From the NCBI GenBank assembly GCA_026874595.1, contig CM049318.1, positions 2,543,741 to 2,607,740 of the forward strand: DNA of 64,000 bases, given 5' to 3'. Below are positions 36,601-48,628 of this stretch, one piece after another. The stretch comes from Sipunculus nudus (Eukaryota > Annelida > Sipuncula > Golfingiida > Sipunculidae). The stretch's first letter is position 1. Every line of letters begins with the position of its first letter. A program made the translations under genes and the position numbers. The notes beneath the pieces are model-generated. The model saw only the letters and a list, made by a program, of their open reading frames with translations, ran no database searches and was not told where the DNA came from.

Positions 36601-36789
36601 GCTCATATTGGGTCATATTATGCATACACATATATTTTATTATTTTTAAATCATAAATGTTTAAACTGAATTTAAAAGAAAATAATGCCACAACATGGCA
36701 TCTACAAGAATATTCCTTGAATCACTATTAAAAAGTTTTGCATATTGGAGTTTTCAGGACATGCTTAATTTTATTCACCAAAATAAAAT

Positions 36790-37660
36790 AAAAGTAAATT
36801 TGACAAAATAAAACATCTTTTCAAATAAAGTATACACACTGTTGGTTGACACACTGAGGGACAAAAAATATCATTGTGCTAATTACTATCCCAGTTTTAA
36901 TTAATTACTGGAATTAATAGTCAATTTCACACCTGGTGAAGTTTTTACTCTTCTGAAGTAAGGAATTACTTATCTCATGAACATCCAGACTTTCACAGCA
37001 ATACACCACTTTGTGGACACAATTAAATGTACACTTTAATCATTGTAACCCTGGTGGTTCAATACAAAATCTAAAATGTAGCATGTCCAAGAATAAAATA
37101 AAATACAGAAAAATTATAACATTCATCTAGTTTATGCACCAGCTGGGGGGGGGGGGGATGAGTGCAGGGCCAGGGGAAGCCTGCTAGTAGTGGCCAAGCT
37201 GGGCCAAGGTAAAATAAAATAAAATATTCAGTAAATTTGATAAAATAAAACATCTTTTCAAATAAAGTATACATACTGTTGGTTGAATGAGAAACAAACA
37301 ATATCATTGTGCTAATTACTATCCAAGTTTTAATTAATTACTGAAATTAATAGTCAATTTCACACCTGGTGAAGTTTTTACTCCTCTGAAGTAAGGAATT
37401 ACTTATCTCATGAACATCCACACTTTCATAGCAATACACCACTTTGTGGACACAATTAAATGTACACTTTAATCATTGTAACCCTGGTGGTACAATACAA
37501 AATCTAAAATGTAGCATAGCCTAGAATAAGAATGAATCACATACAGAAAATAATAACATTCATCTAGTTTATGCACCATCTGGGGGGGGGGGGGGGGAGT
37601 GCAGAGCAGAGGGGAAGCCTGCTGGTAGTGGCCAAGCTGACCCAAGGCAAGCTGCCTGGG
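36790..37660 (+). repeat. 437-bp tandem duplication with poly-G
   Basis: The paragraph AAACATCTTTTCAAATAAAG to a poly-G run and CAGGGGAAGCCTGCTAGTAG occurs at 36811 and again at 37248, 437 bp apart. The G run is G13 in the first (37145-37157) and G16 in the second (37582-37597). Frames on the minus strand at 37071-37307 and 37469-37678 are the same repeat and differ by frameshift. Confidence 0.9.
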
Positions 37661-37689
37661 GTGGGTTACATAATGCAAGTGAAGGCTGT

Positions 37690-39135
37690 ACTACTAGGTG
37701 GGCTAGATGTAAACAACACTTGACATGGTGTATGAAAACATGAATAAAAGCTATTCTTTCCAATCAATTTCTTTGAAATTTCAGATTTTAAAAGATTAAA
37801 TCCTTATGTATATATGCTGTGAAAATTAAATCAACAGTGCCAAAGTTGGACAAAATTTAAGGTATTGATTTTTTATTTATGCTAATAACTTGAAAAATTT
37901 GAAAAATTCAGATCTAATTTTGGGTAAATAATTGAATCTTGATTAAATAAAGTTATATTCCTGAAAAAAAGTCTCTAGGTTCAGCAATTCTCATGTGAGT
38001 AAATATATTTCCTGATTTTTTAACAAATTGCATTATGTTTTTGGCCCATAACTTCAAAATAATACCCAATACTAACCTAATTTTTGGTATGTTCATAGAA
38101 AATGTATTAAAGAATGTGAATCTGAGGCTAAATACGATCAAAAACAGATCAGTGGTTTTGATATTAGGCAGCCCTGAAGTGTAACAATGGCTTTTTTTAT
38201 GGAAAACGGAGTTTTTTTTCCCTTAATATCTCGAAGTCCTGTACAAAGTCCTAATGACCCAATTTTCAGTATGGTAGGAGATTTTGGGGACATCTAAAAT
38301 TATGTCAACAGCCTGGGGAGCATAGAGATGTGCACTGAATGACCTACAGTCATCAAAGTGGACTGCTTGACAATGTAAGGGAATACAACAAGAGCCTAAA
38401 AAAAAATTCAATAACTAGCCTAATTTTGCAGCTTTTATTTTCAAATTTCAGATTTTAATAGATTAAATCCTTATGTATACATGGTGTGAAAATTAAATCC
38501 ACAGTACTTACAGGAAAAAAACGTGCCATGGCCAAAATTGGGCAAAATTTAAGGTACCAATTTTATATTTTTGCCAATATTTAAAAAAATTTAACAAATT
38601 TTGATCTAATTTTTGGTATACAATTAAATTTTGATTGATATAAGTTGTATTACTGGAAAAAAGTCCCTACCTTTAACACTTTTGGTCTTAAGTGACCAAA
38701 TATCTTCCTGATTTTTTTACAAAGTCCATTATGTTTGGGCCCATAACTTTTTTAAATTATATAATACTGACTTAATATCTGGCATGTACATAGGAACTAT
38801 ATAGAGGAATATTTATGGTAAATATGAAGAAAACCAGATGAGTGGTTTTGATTTTAGGCAGTCCTGAAGTGTGAAAATAGATTTTTAATAAAAAATTGAG
38901 GTTTTTCCTTAATATCTCAGGGGAACGAAGTCCTATTGACCCAATTTTTGGCATGGTAGGAGATTATGGGGACATCTAACTGTATGCCGAAATTCAGATT
39001 CGTAGGTCCAACAGTGTTGAAACGTGCCAGTCTTACGGACGGACATCCAGACGGACGGACAGACAGACAGACGGACGGACGACGGACAATGGACCATGAC
39101 TATAGCTCAGATGACTTATAGTCAGCTGAGCTAAA
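37690..39135 (+). mobile_element. Family-1 Y-type copy (5' truncated)
   Basis: Two Y modules (about 37800-38310 and 38450-39020) each end with a TTTTGGGGACATCTAA-type phrase, followed by a GACG/GACA tract (39040-39085) and the terminal hairpin AGCTCAG...CTGAGCT (39104-39133). About 100 bp between the modules (38305-38410) are unrelated to other copies, which suggests an insertion or replacement. No GGGACC 5' end was found. Confidence 0.75.
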
Positions 39136-39139
39136 AAGT

Positions 39140-40340
39140 GCAGTAGATTGGAGTTTTATAGCAATATATATATAAATATATATATATATAAGTTATCAAT
39201 ATGTATTACCCATCTTTTATTTATGTTTTATTTTGTTTCTTAAATGTGTGGACACTGCCATTTTGCTCCTCCTTATGATTAATAAAACTATCACACCCGG
39301 CAATAACAACTAAGTTAAATGGTAATAGTTGAGATTTAACAATATAAATAAATATCTGTCATTTGCAACATTAAAAGTATCTCACCTAAAAACATTAAAT
39401 ATTACAAAACAGATGTACAGTTGTTGAAAAGCCAGAAACAGGAGGCCACTGTGCCTGTCTGTCTGATTATGCAAGACATTTGATGAAATATTGACCCTTG
39501 ATACCAATGGGGAAGGGGGGGGGGGGGGGGAGGTGAGAAAAAAGCTTCATTGCAACATCCTCTAAATAACTGCCCTTACATGCTTTGATTGATGAATGGT
39601 ATTTGGTATATGAAAGGTACACACATGCATATATGGTCTGCCCCTTTGATATTCTGTGTATTATGCCCTTGTCTAACAGCAGCTGGTCCAAAGCACTTGT
39701 ATGAAGTAAAATTTATCAATTTTATAGTAAAAGTATATTATTTTTAGCATACATATTAAACACTTGTATAATTTTGTATCTTGAGGATTCTCAAGAAATT
39801 TTTAGTGTTAAAACTCCATAAAAACTATAAAAAAAGGAAAATGTAAGCTGAAAAAGGTGCATGCTATAAAAGGGCTTCCATATAGTATATATATTTGCTT
39901 TTTTCCCACTGCATTTTAGTCATGTTTAAATCCTTCAACTGACATGTCATGTTTAAGTAAAATGTTTATTTACTGAAAATGGTCTGCTTTATTTGTGAAG
40001 TCCAGTAATATATATATATACGCCAGTAGCATAAAATATATATAAATATTATATTTCTGCACATGTTAAGAGATGACATTGGCAAATCCATGAAAAACTA
40101 CCATACAAAACTCTCTAATAATCATCTTTTCTCAAGTTCTTTGACACTTAAATATTTATCCACAATCATGAAAGCCATAAACATCTTCAACAGAAGGCTA
40201 ATACAAATATATCTGATAAGTTAAAGAAACAGTTAAATAATACCAGGAAGAGAAGTTGTAGAATAACTGGTACTTCTTTTGCCACACACCAGGAAATCTG
40301 TGAAACCAAAACAATGGCCTTCATATCAAAGGTCATGAGA
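39140..40340. other. No recognised gene
   Basis: AT-rich, with G16 at 39515-39530. The minus frame 40187-40417 overlaps the antisense of the LINE 3' end over part of its length and is not taken as a gene. Confidence 0.5.
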
Positions 40341-40344
40341 CCCA

Positions 40345-40717
40345 AGACATCCCCTAGATTCAGAGTTCCGTTTTTTACCTTCAGGTAAACGCCTAGATAC
40401 AATATTCTGCAGAACAACTCGTTTTAAACAATCTCTCGTACCATACAGTATTAAACTTTTCAACTCACAACCCTCATAGATATTAAATGTTTTGAATTAT
40501 GTGTTTTACCTGCAGAATTATCTGTTCTATCGTTTTTACATGCTTAATTTTACATGCATAGTCAATATGTTATGTGTGATTTTTATGTAATTTTATGTAT
40601 TTTTTTATGTATTTATCTATCTATTTACTTATTTATTTTTATGTAATGAATTGCAAGTCAACGACAAATTCCTGGAACTGAAGGCTAATAAATGTTATCT
40701 TATCTTATCTTATCTTA
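40345..40717 (+). mobile_element. 5'-truncated LINE 3' end
   Basis: The frame 40345-40479 encodes a 44-residue C-terminus with the order HPL, then FRFLPSGKRLDTIFCRTTRF, then VPYSIKLFN, and a TAG stop. This resembles the tail of non-LTR retrotransposon ORF2 proteins. A 3' UTR follows and ends AATAAATGTTATCTTATCTT with (TATCT)n repeats at 40695-40717, typical of LINEs with a short tandem-repeat tail. The reverse transcriptase and endonuclease domains are absent, as expected from 5' truncation. The clade is not certain (CR1/L2-like by tail style). Confidence 0.7.
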
Positions 40718-40719
40718 AT

Positions 40720-41690
40720 AATGTATTACACATTAACAGTGACAAATAACACTGTTTAACAGGGTAAACAGTTATGTTTACAAGTTTTGCATTATAATAT
40801 ATTTTTAATGTCTTGATATGTTCCCCAAAAGCTATATTATAATTTATATTTACCATCCCATTACCCAAGATATAAAGACATTGTTGTAATTTTGAAATAA
40901 CAATAATCTTGTCCAGCAGTTTTGCATGCTGAACTGTGAACATTTACGTGAAACATTAAGTGAAACATTTCCGTTTTGTCCATGACAGGGTCAGAGAGTT
41001 ATCAGTATTAATTATTTCCTCAGTGATAAGTGTGGATTATTATTAGGAAATATAAAAATATTAAAGCATTATCTGGACTAAAGGGAATTATGTCTTGAAA
41101 CACTGGCGTTCAACATAACAGTATTGTAATACTAAACTGTTAATAACACAGGAATCAGGACAATGAAATTTGAGATAGTTATAAAGATGCATTTCGAGAA
41201 AAAAAAAGTTTATCTAATCAAAATACTCGTGATTAATAAATGGTTACTAACCTTCATATCAAAGTGTTGACAAAGACATTTCTACATATAAATAAGTTAA
41301 ATGTGAAGCACCGTCACGTGTCCACTTGAATATTTCACCAGTGTGATTCTGTGAGCCACATGGAGTGAGCGACTGCACAAGTGCCCGTATTTGTTACATT
41401 TTGTTAAAAAAAGGCCAGCAGAAAAGCTCTAACCTGCCTAGGAGCAATTCTATGGGAGGCGTCCATTGAAAATATTTATAGATATATAGAAAGGCTAAGA
41501 ACGTGACGTTCCGCCATTTCTGCCTTGCACATGTCTGGTCAAGGAACATGTTTTGGTAATGGTGACCTTTGACCCTGACTAGCATGCATTGCGAGTCCCG
41601 AGATGCTGAAATGGTCTATTGGCTACAATTTTTTTTTTTAAACTGTATTTACCCAATCTATTCTTATAAAACTGGCAGAACCCTACCATA
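40720..41690. other. No recognised gene
   Basis: AT-rich unique sequence, apart from the inverted ~90-bp repeat at about 41546-41632 shared with 34430-34520. Confidence 0.5.
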
Positions 41691-42284
41691 GAATAATTCT
41701 TGTTAAGTTTAAACCAATCAGCTTAACAGTTTCATCATAAATCAGTGTATAAGCTAGAAGAGTTTAAAATTACATTTTTGCTTGTAAAAAAACACCTCAA
41801 TGTAGGTGGCGCCACCAATACCTCAAAATCAGATATGACATATGTGACAAACATTGGTATAAAATTTGGTGACTATAGCTCTAGCTGTTTCTGAGATTTT
41901 AATTTTAGTGTGCCTTTTGGGACAGATGACTAAGTTTAACCTCCTGTAACTCGGCCAAAAATCTCCGAACTTGAACCATTCAAACAAACTTGAGAGAGAT
42001 TGTTCCAGGGATCATTTCTGTGAAATATTGGACAATTTGGCTTGACAGTTTCAGAGAAGAAGATTTTTTAAGGTTTTTAAGCTTTTTCTCTATAAAATCT
42101 AAATTAATGCAGATACCCAATAATAAGCTCCAGGGCACCAAGTTTAACATGTGACTAATTCTTACATGTAAGTTGGAGCTGCTAGCTCCAACTGTTTCTG
42201 ACTTACAGCCATGGACGGCGGAAACCCAGCCCTGGACGGCACGGCTGACGCTGCACCATCGCATAAGCTCACAGGTTCGCTAAA
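41690..42284 (+). mobile_element. Family-2 3' fragment (copy D)
   Basis: Modules GGTGGCGCCACC (41805-41816), TAACTCGGCCAAAAATC and ATTTCTGTGAAATATTGGAC lead to CACCATCGCATAAGCTCACA and CACAGGTTCGC at 42270-42280. No 5' signature was found nearby. It is joined almost directly to the next fragment. Confidence 0.75.
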
Positions 42285-42289
42285 AAATA

Positions 42290-42626
42290 CAGGTGGCGCC
42301 ACCACTTTTTTGACAAAACTAGTCAAGGTCAATATTTAAGGCAAGATTCATGACAATCCATGCATTAATTATCAAGATATTGGAGGTTTTGTATTATATT
42401 TTTGATTATTCTGGGGGGTACTTTCAAGCCTAATAGCTCACAGTATATAAGTGGCAGTGACCTAATTTCAGGTTTCGAAGGAGATTTCTTATTGACCTCG
42501 CTGGATATTCACTTAGAAGTTTCTAGGTCCAGCAGTTATGATTTGTGCCCTGCTAACAGACAGCAGGACAGACGACAGACAAAGCGCCATTCCTATACCT
42601 CAGTTGACTTACAGTCAGCTGAGCTA
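42290..42626 (+). mobile_element. Family-1 3' module abutting family 2
   Basis: It starts with GGTGGCGCCACC at 42292 and continues through ATCCATGCATTAATTATCAA, TTATTCTGGGGGGTACTTTC and a GACAGACGACAGACAAAG tract to CAGTCAGCTGAGCTAA at 42613-42628. It is colinear with 22960-23296. The 5' part is missing. The join with the family-2 end leaves fewer than 12 bp between the two. Confidence 0.7.
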
Positions 42627-42744
42627 ATTAATATATTCAAATATATACTATATATAGAAATGTTACAAAAGGACATCTGATATTTCAGGTCAAAATGAAT
42701 ATCTTACTTTGCCTTTAAAAAAATAGATTCCTGTTTCTAACTAC

Positions 42745-42747
42745 TAC

Positions 42748-42779
<32 letters not shown>

Positions 42780-42780
42780 A
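42745..42780 (+). repeat. (ATT)n microsatellite
   Basis: About ten TAT/ATT trinucleotides. Confidence 0.9.
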
Positions 42781-43225
42781 TTTTATTTCTAACTTTTTTT
42801 CAGGACAAAAGGTAAACAAAACTTCATTATGAATATAAGCTTTGAATAAATTTAAATAGTTGGTGTAATATAATGTTGTTAATTGCTGTGTACTGTATCC
42901 TTAATCTCATATCAAGGGGAAGTGTATCTGTGTGTCTCGAATCAATCTGTAGAATGATTAAATTTATTTTTCGGGGCTGACATAGTTTGTGGTTTTGGGT
43001 ATTATAAGAAAATACACAGTATTCAAACCAATCTTTTTTCTATGATATAATTAGCAATACAGCCTGAATCTGAGCTTTAATTAATCAAGTTAGGGTATAG
43101 TTTGCAAGCTTATTATTAACCACCCAAAATCCATGAACAGAATTTAACCTACCAAAGGTAACATATATTTATGCAGAGGTCACACAACATTTGTCTGCAA
43201 ACTCTTCTACTTTACAGATAAACAC

Positions 43226-43421
43226 AGAGGGTCAGGAAATCTCCCAATAAAATTGCTTGCAAGAAACTCAGATGGGTAGCGAGTACTGAATATTTGGGCA
43301 TTCTCATCAGAAATGACTTTGACCACACAAGCGAGTTCCAGAAGAAGTGGGGGATTTTCTTTTCTAATATAATAAACTTTCAGCTAACTTCAGAGGTCCC
43401 AAATGCCCTGAAAATTTCATG
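43226..43421 (+). pseudogene. LINE reverse-transcriptase remnant
   Basis: A + strand frame of about 65 codons includes KKLRWVASTEYLGILIRNDF and then a SEFQKKWGIFFSNI-like stretch, ending at a TGA near 43421. The order basic patch, V-x-S-x-x-YLGI-x-I, then an amphipathic helix is the usual sequence downstream of the YxDD motif in non-LTR reverse transcriptases. Catalytic motifs are not present. The minus strand is also open here, but without a recognisable motif. It lies in the same orientation as the LINE end at 40345 but is probably a separate fragment. Confidence 0.45.
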
Positions 43422-43504
43422 AGGTTCTGTTAATGTTTGCATGAGTTACGTCATGTGAACAAACACACAAACAGGGATGAACACATAACCTCCTGACAGA
43501 AGCA

Positions 43505-43543
43505 ACTACTGTAGTGTAGGTGTAGTGTAGGTGTAGTGTAGGT
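43505..43543 (+). repeat. 11-bp minisatellite
   Basis: Three or more units of GTAGTGTAGGT. Confidence 0.85.
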
Positions 43544-43604
43544 TTAAGCCTGATGGCAGGTTAACTGCCCAAGGTGGACTTTCACCAGGAATTTAAAGGG
43601 ACCC

Positions 43605-44985
43605 AATCACCTAACTGACCTTTATAAACTAAAATTAATCCCTTTGAGCTTTTTCTTTTATAAAAATAGGCCAGAAAACACAGATATCACTGCATGCACA
43701 CAGGCTGCTTGTTTTGTTTATGTCAACGTTTTTATAATATGCGGGGGCCCGCCAAAATAATCAAAACATATTCAATAATGGCATCTGGCAGCAAGTTAGA
43801 TAAGCCAGAGCTTTGCAAATGGCATTTAGCAACAAGTGACTGTTCTACCTTAGCATATATGCGACCTCCTTAGGTTACATGTTTTTGTCCATTTTGTCAA
43901 CATTGCTGTTTTCACAAACATGTTGTTGATAAACAAGTTCATAAATTTTTCATGAAGGTTGTTATGAGAACTTTTCACAAACATGTTGTTGATAAACAAC
44001 ATCATAAATTTTTCATGAAGTTGTTATGAGAACTTTTCACGACAAAAATGACCATTAGATCATTAATATATACACAGAGGAAGCCAGAAATCACATAAAT
44101 TCTTTTATAAGGTAGGTGAATGGGCACCTTTTAATAATTAAGAAGGTACATCATGGACTTCTGCTCTGTGGTTTTAGCTGGTCCAAGCTTTACAAGGACC
44201 CTGTAGGGATATGTAATTTGAGGACCAGCTGCTGGCTGGCTCACTTAGCATTTCCCTGATTACCAACATGTTTATCCTCCTTTGATTAGATACTTTACCT
44301 CCCTTTATATCCAAATAGGTAAATCAAATATATATAAATACACATAAAGGTATAGCCAGGGGAGGATGGCAGTGACTACTGGTAACACTTATCAGACTCC
44401 ACTGCAACTTGCTTTTATCTGTCTTTTTTTCAATAATTTTTTTAGTTTATTTCAATTAGCAATAAAAACTCATAATTCATCTTAAAACAAAAATGAAATT
44501 AATATATTAACATACTGACTGTGTTGACTCAGTTTTGAGCATCCATTAAAGTGGCCGCCGACTATCCTGATATCTGATGTTTGTTAACTTAAAATAACCC
44601 CTTGACCTTTTTATAAAAATAATTAAGCCAGAAAACACAAATCCCTCCCCACAAAGGATGTTCATTTTGTTTATATTAACTTATTTATAATATATGGGGT
44701 GCCCATCAAAATAATTCAAACACATTCAAAAAGAGCATTCAACAGCAATATCAGAAGAACCTGAGTTTTGAAAAGTGAGTTTTGCAACCACAGTGACCCT
44801 TCAGCTACTGCATATACACAACAAACCACCATTATTTAATATTACACGTTTTTTTGTGTTGCAGCATGTGCAGTACTGAGATGTTATTATACAGAACTAT
44901 GAATTCTTAACAGGAATAACCTACAGTTCATTTATATATGCAGAGTTGGCCAGAAATCACAACAAATTCTGCAAAAAAAAGTAAG
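43605..44985 (+). repeat. Diverged ~960-bp-spaced duplication
   Basis: The paragraphs TTTATAAAAATAGGCCAGAA, TTGTTTTGTTTATGTCAACG, ATATGCGGGGGCCCGCCAAA and the closing GCCAGAAATCACATAAATTC at 43660-44105 recur in the same order at 44605-44975, as diverged variants. A 63-bp tandem repeat inside the first copy (43918 and 43981, ACATGTTGTTGATAAAC) is absent from the second. Confidence 0.6.
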
Positions 44986-45312
44986 TGAGTAACTGGTTTA
45001 AAATTAACCATTCTAGTTTATCCCTTAGCTTTTTTAGAAATGAAAATATATTTATATTACCAGTATAAAGATTACTTAAACGTGCAATGATAACTCCATA
45101 TGACCCACAACACACATGACACATGTTGATTAGACACACTGATCCCATGTACTTTTACACAATGCATCCCATGTGAAATTTTGAAGTCATCTTGCAATAA
45201 ACTAATAAAATAAATAATAAAAACAATTTTATGAAACTTGAACAATATCTGATTACCCCTATCAGGTGAAAAAGACATATAAGGTAAATCTTCCATGTCA
45301 ATCAGCACAGTA

Positions 45313-45396
45313 CAGTGAAACTCCCCTAAGCAGGACACTCGAGGGACTGGAGGATTTTGTCCATATTAGTGAGTTGTCTGGTTTAGAGGAGTTTGG
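45313..45396. mobile_element. Short MITE-like hairpin element
   Basis: The arm AAACTCCCCTAAGCAGGACA plus CTC (45318-45340) is mirrored imperfectly by GAGTTGTCTGGTTTAGAGGA plus GTTT (45371-45394), with a 30-base loop. The left end CAGTGAAACTCC is of a type common at ends of invertebrate DNA transposons. No coding content. No clear target duplication was seen. Confidence 0.5.
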
Positions 45397-45640
45397 CATC
45401 AATTGGTCATTAAATGTTTCTGATATCCTATATTTTCATTAAATGTACGCATAATTTGAAAAAGGGTACATAAATCTGATTTAAAAATGAAATTCAGATG
45501 TTAAGGGATTAACAAAATATCACAGATTTCTGAATGGTTGTCATTAAAGACGACTAATGTAGGTTACAAATTAGCAATTCATCCAAGTATTTACTGAAAC
45601 AATTTGTGTCTTGATTCTGTGAAAAAAATGAAATGCTTCA

Positions 45641-45673
45641 AAAGTTAACACTTTCACAAGAAATCTTATAAAA
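45641..45673 (+). repeat. 33-bp direct repeat left of family-2 copy B
   Basis: AAAGTTAACACTTTCACAAG followed by an (A/T)ATCTTATA stretch matches 48596-48628 at 31 of 33 positions. The two copies bracket the element exactly. Confidence 0.8.
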
Positions 45674-46131
45674 TAAGGCCTACAGGCCTAATGCGAACCT
45701 GTGCATTTGGAAATACACCAGGTATAATGCATCAATGCTGGACCATTACTTTTCATGTATGAGGATAATGCAAGTACTAAACATTTGAATAAGAAACAAT
45801 TACACAAACATCACTGCTGAAATTCTGGCATGGGTGCATACAACACTAAAAATATTGTAGCTGGCACCACCAGTCTTGTATACAATGAAGCTATCAGAGA
45901 TATATACATATGCCCAATTTCAGACTGATATATCAAACCCCTCCTGAGAAAAACGCAGGGACACACACTGTGCAAAAGTCATTGTAGGTGGTGACACCTG
46001 TCTTGTGAGCAAGAACGCCATCAAAGACACATGGACAGGTCAAAATATTAGGCCAATACATTAAACTTACCTTGAGTCTGATGCATGGGGCTGACCAGGC
46101 TTAGGTGAGAAAGGCTGTTGCCCCAAGTGAA

Positions 46132-46390
46132 CTGTGACACTGCACTGAGTGAACTCATGACCTGCACCTGGCTAGACTGAGTGAACTTTTGACCTGTACC
46201 TGGCTGCACTGAGTGAACTCTTGACCTGTTGCATAATCTGACACAGTTGGCAGTCTGCCAAAGCTATAAATAGAATGCAGCTACTGCACTGAGTAAACTC
46301 CTGACCCAAACCTGGCTGCACTGAGTGAACTATTGACCTTTTGCCTAATCTGATACAGTTGGCAGTCTGCCAAAGCTATAAATAGATCTA
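46132..46390 (+). repeat. Degenerate ~32-bp tandem units
   Basis: Repeats of GGCTGCACTGAGTGAACTCT followed by TGACCTGTACCT or a variant, interleaved with a CAGTCTGCCAAAGCTATAAA paragraph. Colinear with 63440-63700. Confidence 0.8.
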
Positions 46391-46475
46391 GACTGACCTC
46401 TAGCCTGTTGGCAAATCTGAAATAGTAGCCACACCATTGCATAAGCTCATGCAGGGGCCCTGCCCCGAGGGGTTT

Positions 46476-46541
46476 GACACCCATGAAGTGATCACATGGT
46501 GCCCATGAGGTGTTCACATGTCACCCATGAGGTGATCACAT
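46476..46541 (+). repeat. 22-bp minisatellite, three units
   Basis: Same unit as 27398-27507 but three copies instead of five. Units start at 46476, 46498 and 46520. Confidence 0.95.
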
Positions 46542-48595
46542 GCCTTGTGCTTGGCTGCACTGATTGAACTCTTGACCTATATCTGGTGGCACTGAATGAA
46601 CTCTTGATCTGTTGCCAAATCTGAAACAGTTGGCAGTTTCTCATGTTTACACATACTGAAAGACTTTAGCTAATTTTTTTTTTCAAGCCGACATATTCAT
46701 AAAGTTTTTAACAAATAATCTAGAATAATAAAAGATGACCAATGACCCCCATACAAAAAAAGGTCAATGCAGGTGGCGCCACCAATACCTGAATTTCATA
46801 TATGACTCATGTGACCAACACTGGCAAAAAATTTGGTGATGATAGCTCCGGCCTTTTCTGAGATTGTCATTTTAGTATGCTTTTTTGGACAGATGACTAA
46901 GTTCAACTTCCTGTAACTTGGCCAAAATTCACCAAACTTGAACCATTGGAACAAAATTGAGGGAGATGGTATAAAAGATTATTTCTGTGAAATATTGAAC
47001 AATTTGGCTTAAGTGTTTTGGAGGAGAAGATTTTTAAAGGTTTTTCAGCTTTTTCTCTATAAAATTTAAGAAAATGCAGAGTTTTTGAGATGGCTAATTT
47101 TTTGCATTAAATTTCATAATGCTAGCTCCAATCATTTTCGAAATAGTATGGGTTAACGTACAGAATACAAACGCCACCACACCACAGGATTAGCTCACAG
47201 GTTCCCTAAAAAATATTACAGATGCATATTGAATGCAAAATTGTAATACAGATACATCTCACTGATGACAAAATCTTGAATTAATTTGACTATGGATACC
47301 AATTATTTATAATCCATGTACAGCCATCTTTATATACCCACAGAGAGCTGTATACCTGTGATTGTAAACATTGCCTGGCATGAGGAATATCTAAAAATCA
47401 TAAATCTACATTTTTTTAAAGCTTTTAAAAAAACATTCTTGTCATTATCAACTACAGATAACCTGAAATCTAAATGTCTAGAGGCATGATGTAATAAATG
47501 CTAATAAACTGGTGCCAGTATAGATGTATCTGCTTCACACAGCTATAATATATGTTAAAATGACTCAATTCAATCTTTATAATTCAGCCAAAATTAATTC
47601 TTTAGAACCATAAAAGACAATTATTATAAAAATTATTCAGGGGATTATTCTTGTAAAATATTAAACAAATTGGCCTCAGTAGCGGCAGTCAAAAAATGTT
47701 TTACAGGTTTATAACTCATATGGGAAAATACAGCAAAATGGCTAAGTTAAGCTTCCCATAACTCAGCCAAAAATCACTGAACCAAAACCATTTGAACAAA
47801 TTTGAATTATCAACATCTAAGGATAATTAATGTGTGAGATTTAAGAATTTGCCCCAGTGGTTTTTGAGAAGGTGATCTTTGTAGCCACTGTGCTAAAATG
47901 GGCTTTTACAGCATATGACTTAATTCAGCTTCCCATAACTCAGCCAAAAGTCACTGAACTGAGACCATTTGAACAAACTTCAGAAAGCACTACCCTAGGA
48001 TCATTTCTGTGCCATATTAAACTATATGGCCATATGGTTTTTGGAGAAGAAGTTTTTTGTAGCCCTCAGTATGATACGGGCACTGATGACCCCCATACAA
48101 AAAAGGCCGATGCAGGTGGCGCCACCAATACCTAAATTTCAGATATGTCTCATGTGAATAACTTTGGCATAAAATTTGGTGATGATAGCTCCAGCCGTTT
48201 CTGAGATTGTAATTTTATTATGCTTTTTTGGACAGATGACTAAGTTCAACTTCCTGTAACTCGGCCAAAAATCACTGAACTTATACCATTCGAACAAACT
48301 TGAGAAAGACTGTTCCAGGAATCATTTCTGTGAAATATTGGACAATTTGGCTTAACAGTTTCGGAGAAGAAGATTTTTAAAGCTTTTTTAGCTTTTTCCC
48401 TGTAAAATCTAAGAAAATGCAGTTAGCCAAAAAATAAGCAAAATCCGATATAGTTTTTTAGATGACTAATTTTTTGCATAAAATTTCATGATGCTACCTC
48501 TTGCCATTTTCAAGATAGTATGGGTTAACGTACAGATGACGGACGACAGACGACGGACGAAGCCACACCATCGCATAAGCTCACAGGTTCGCTAA

Positions 48596-48628
48596 AAAGT
48601 TAACACTTTCACAAGATATCTTATAGAA
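48596..48628 (+). repeat. 33-bp direct repeat right of family-2 copy B
   Basis: Partner of 45641-45673; two mismatches. Confidence 0.8.

Larger units (their letters stand above)
45677..48594 (+). mobile_element. Family-2 element, copy B (full length)
   Basis: The 5' palindrome GGCCT-AC-AGGCC (45677-45688) and GCGAACCTGTG (45693-45703) are mirrored by CACAGGTTCGC at 48582-48592. Inside are TGCACTGAGTGAACTCTTGA units (46130-46350), the 22-bp minisatellite (46476-46541), a GGTGGCGCCACC module (46772), a degenerate internal 3' end (CACAGGTTCCC, 47196), and three AACTCAGCCAAAA modules. A GACGGACGACAGACGACGGA tract precedes the end. No transposase was seen. This is the best-delimited family-2 copy and is flanked by 33-bp direct repeats. 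Confidence 0.8.

Noticed and set aside
37071-37763. Proline-rich minus-strand frames
   Set aside because: They are produced by poly-G runs read as poly-proline in a tandem duplication.
43216-43363. Minus-strand exon with splice-like borders
   Set aside because: The opposite strand carries a reverse-transcriptase-like YLGI motif over the same bases, which explains the conservation of open frames better.
29650-48135. Similar ~80-codon frames at 29650-29889 and 47857-48135
   Set aside because: They lie inside family-2 modules; termini differ by frameshift and the similarity is explained by the DNA repeat.
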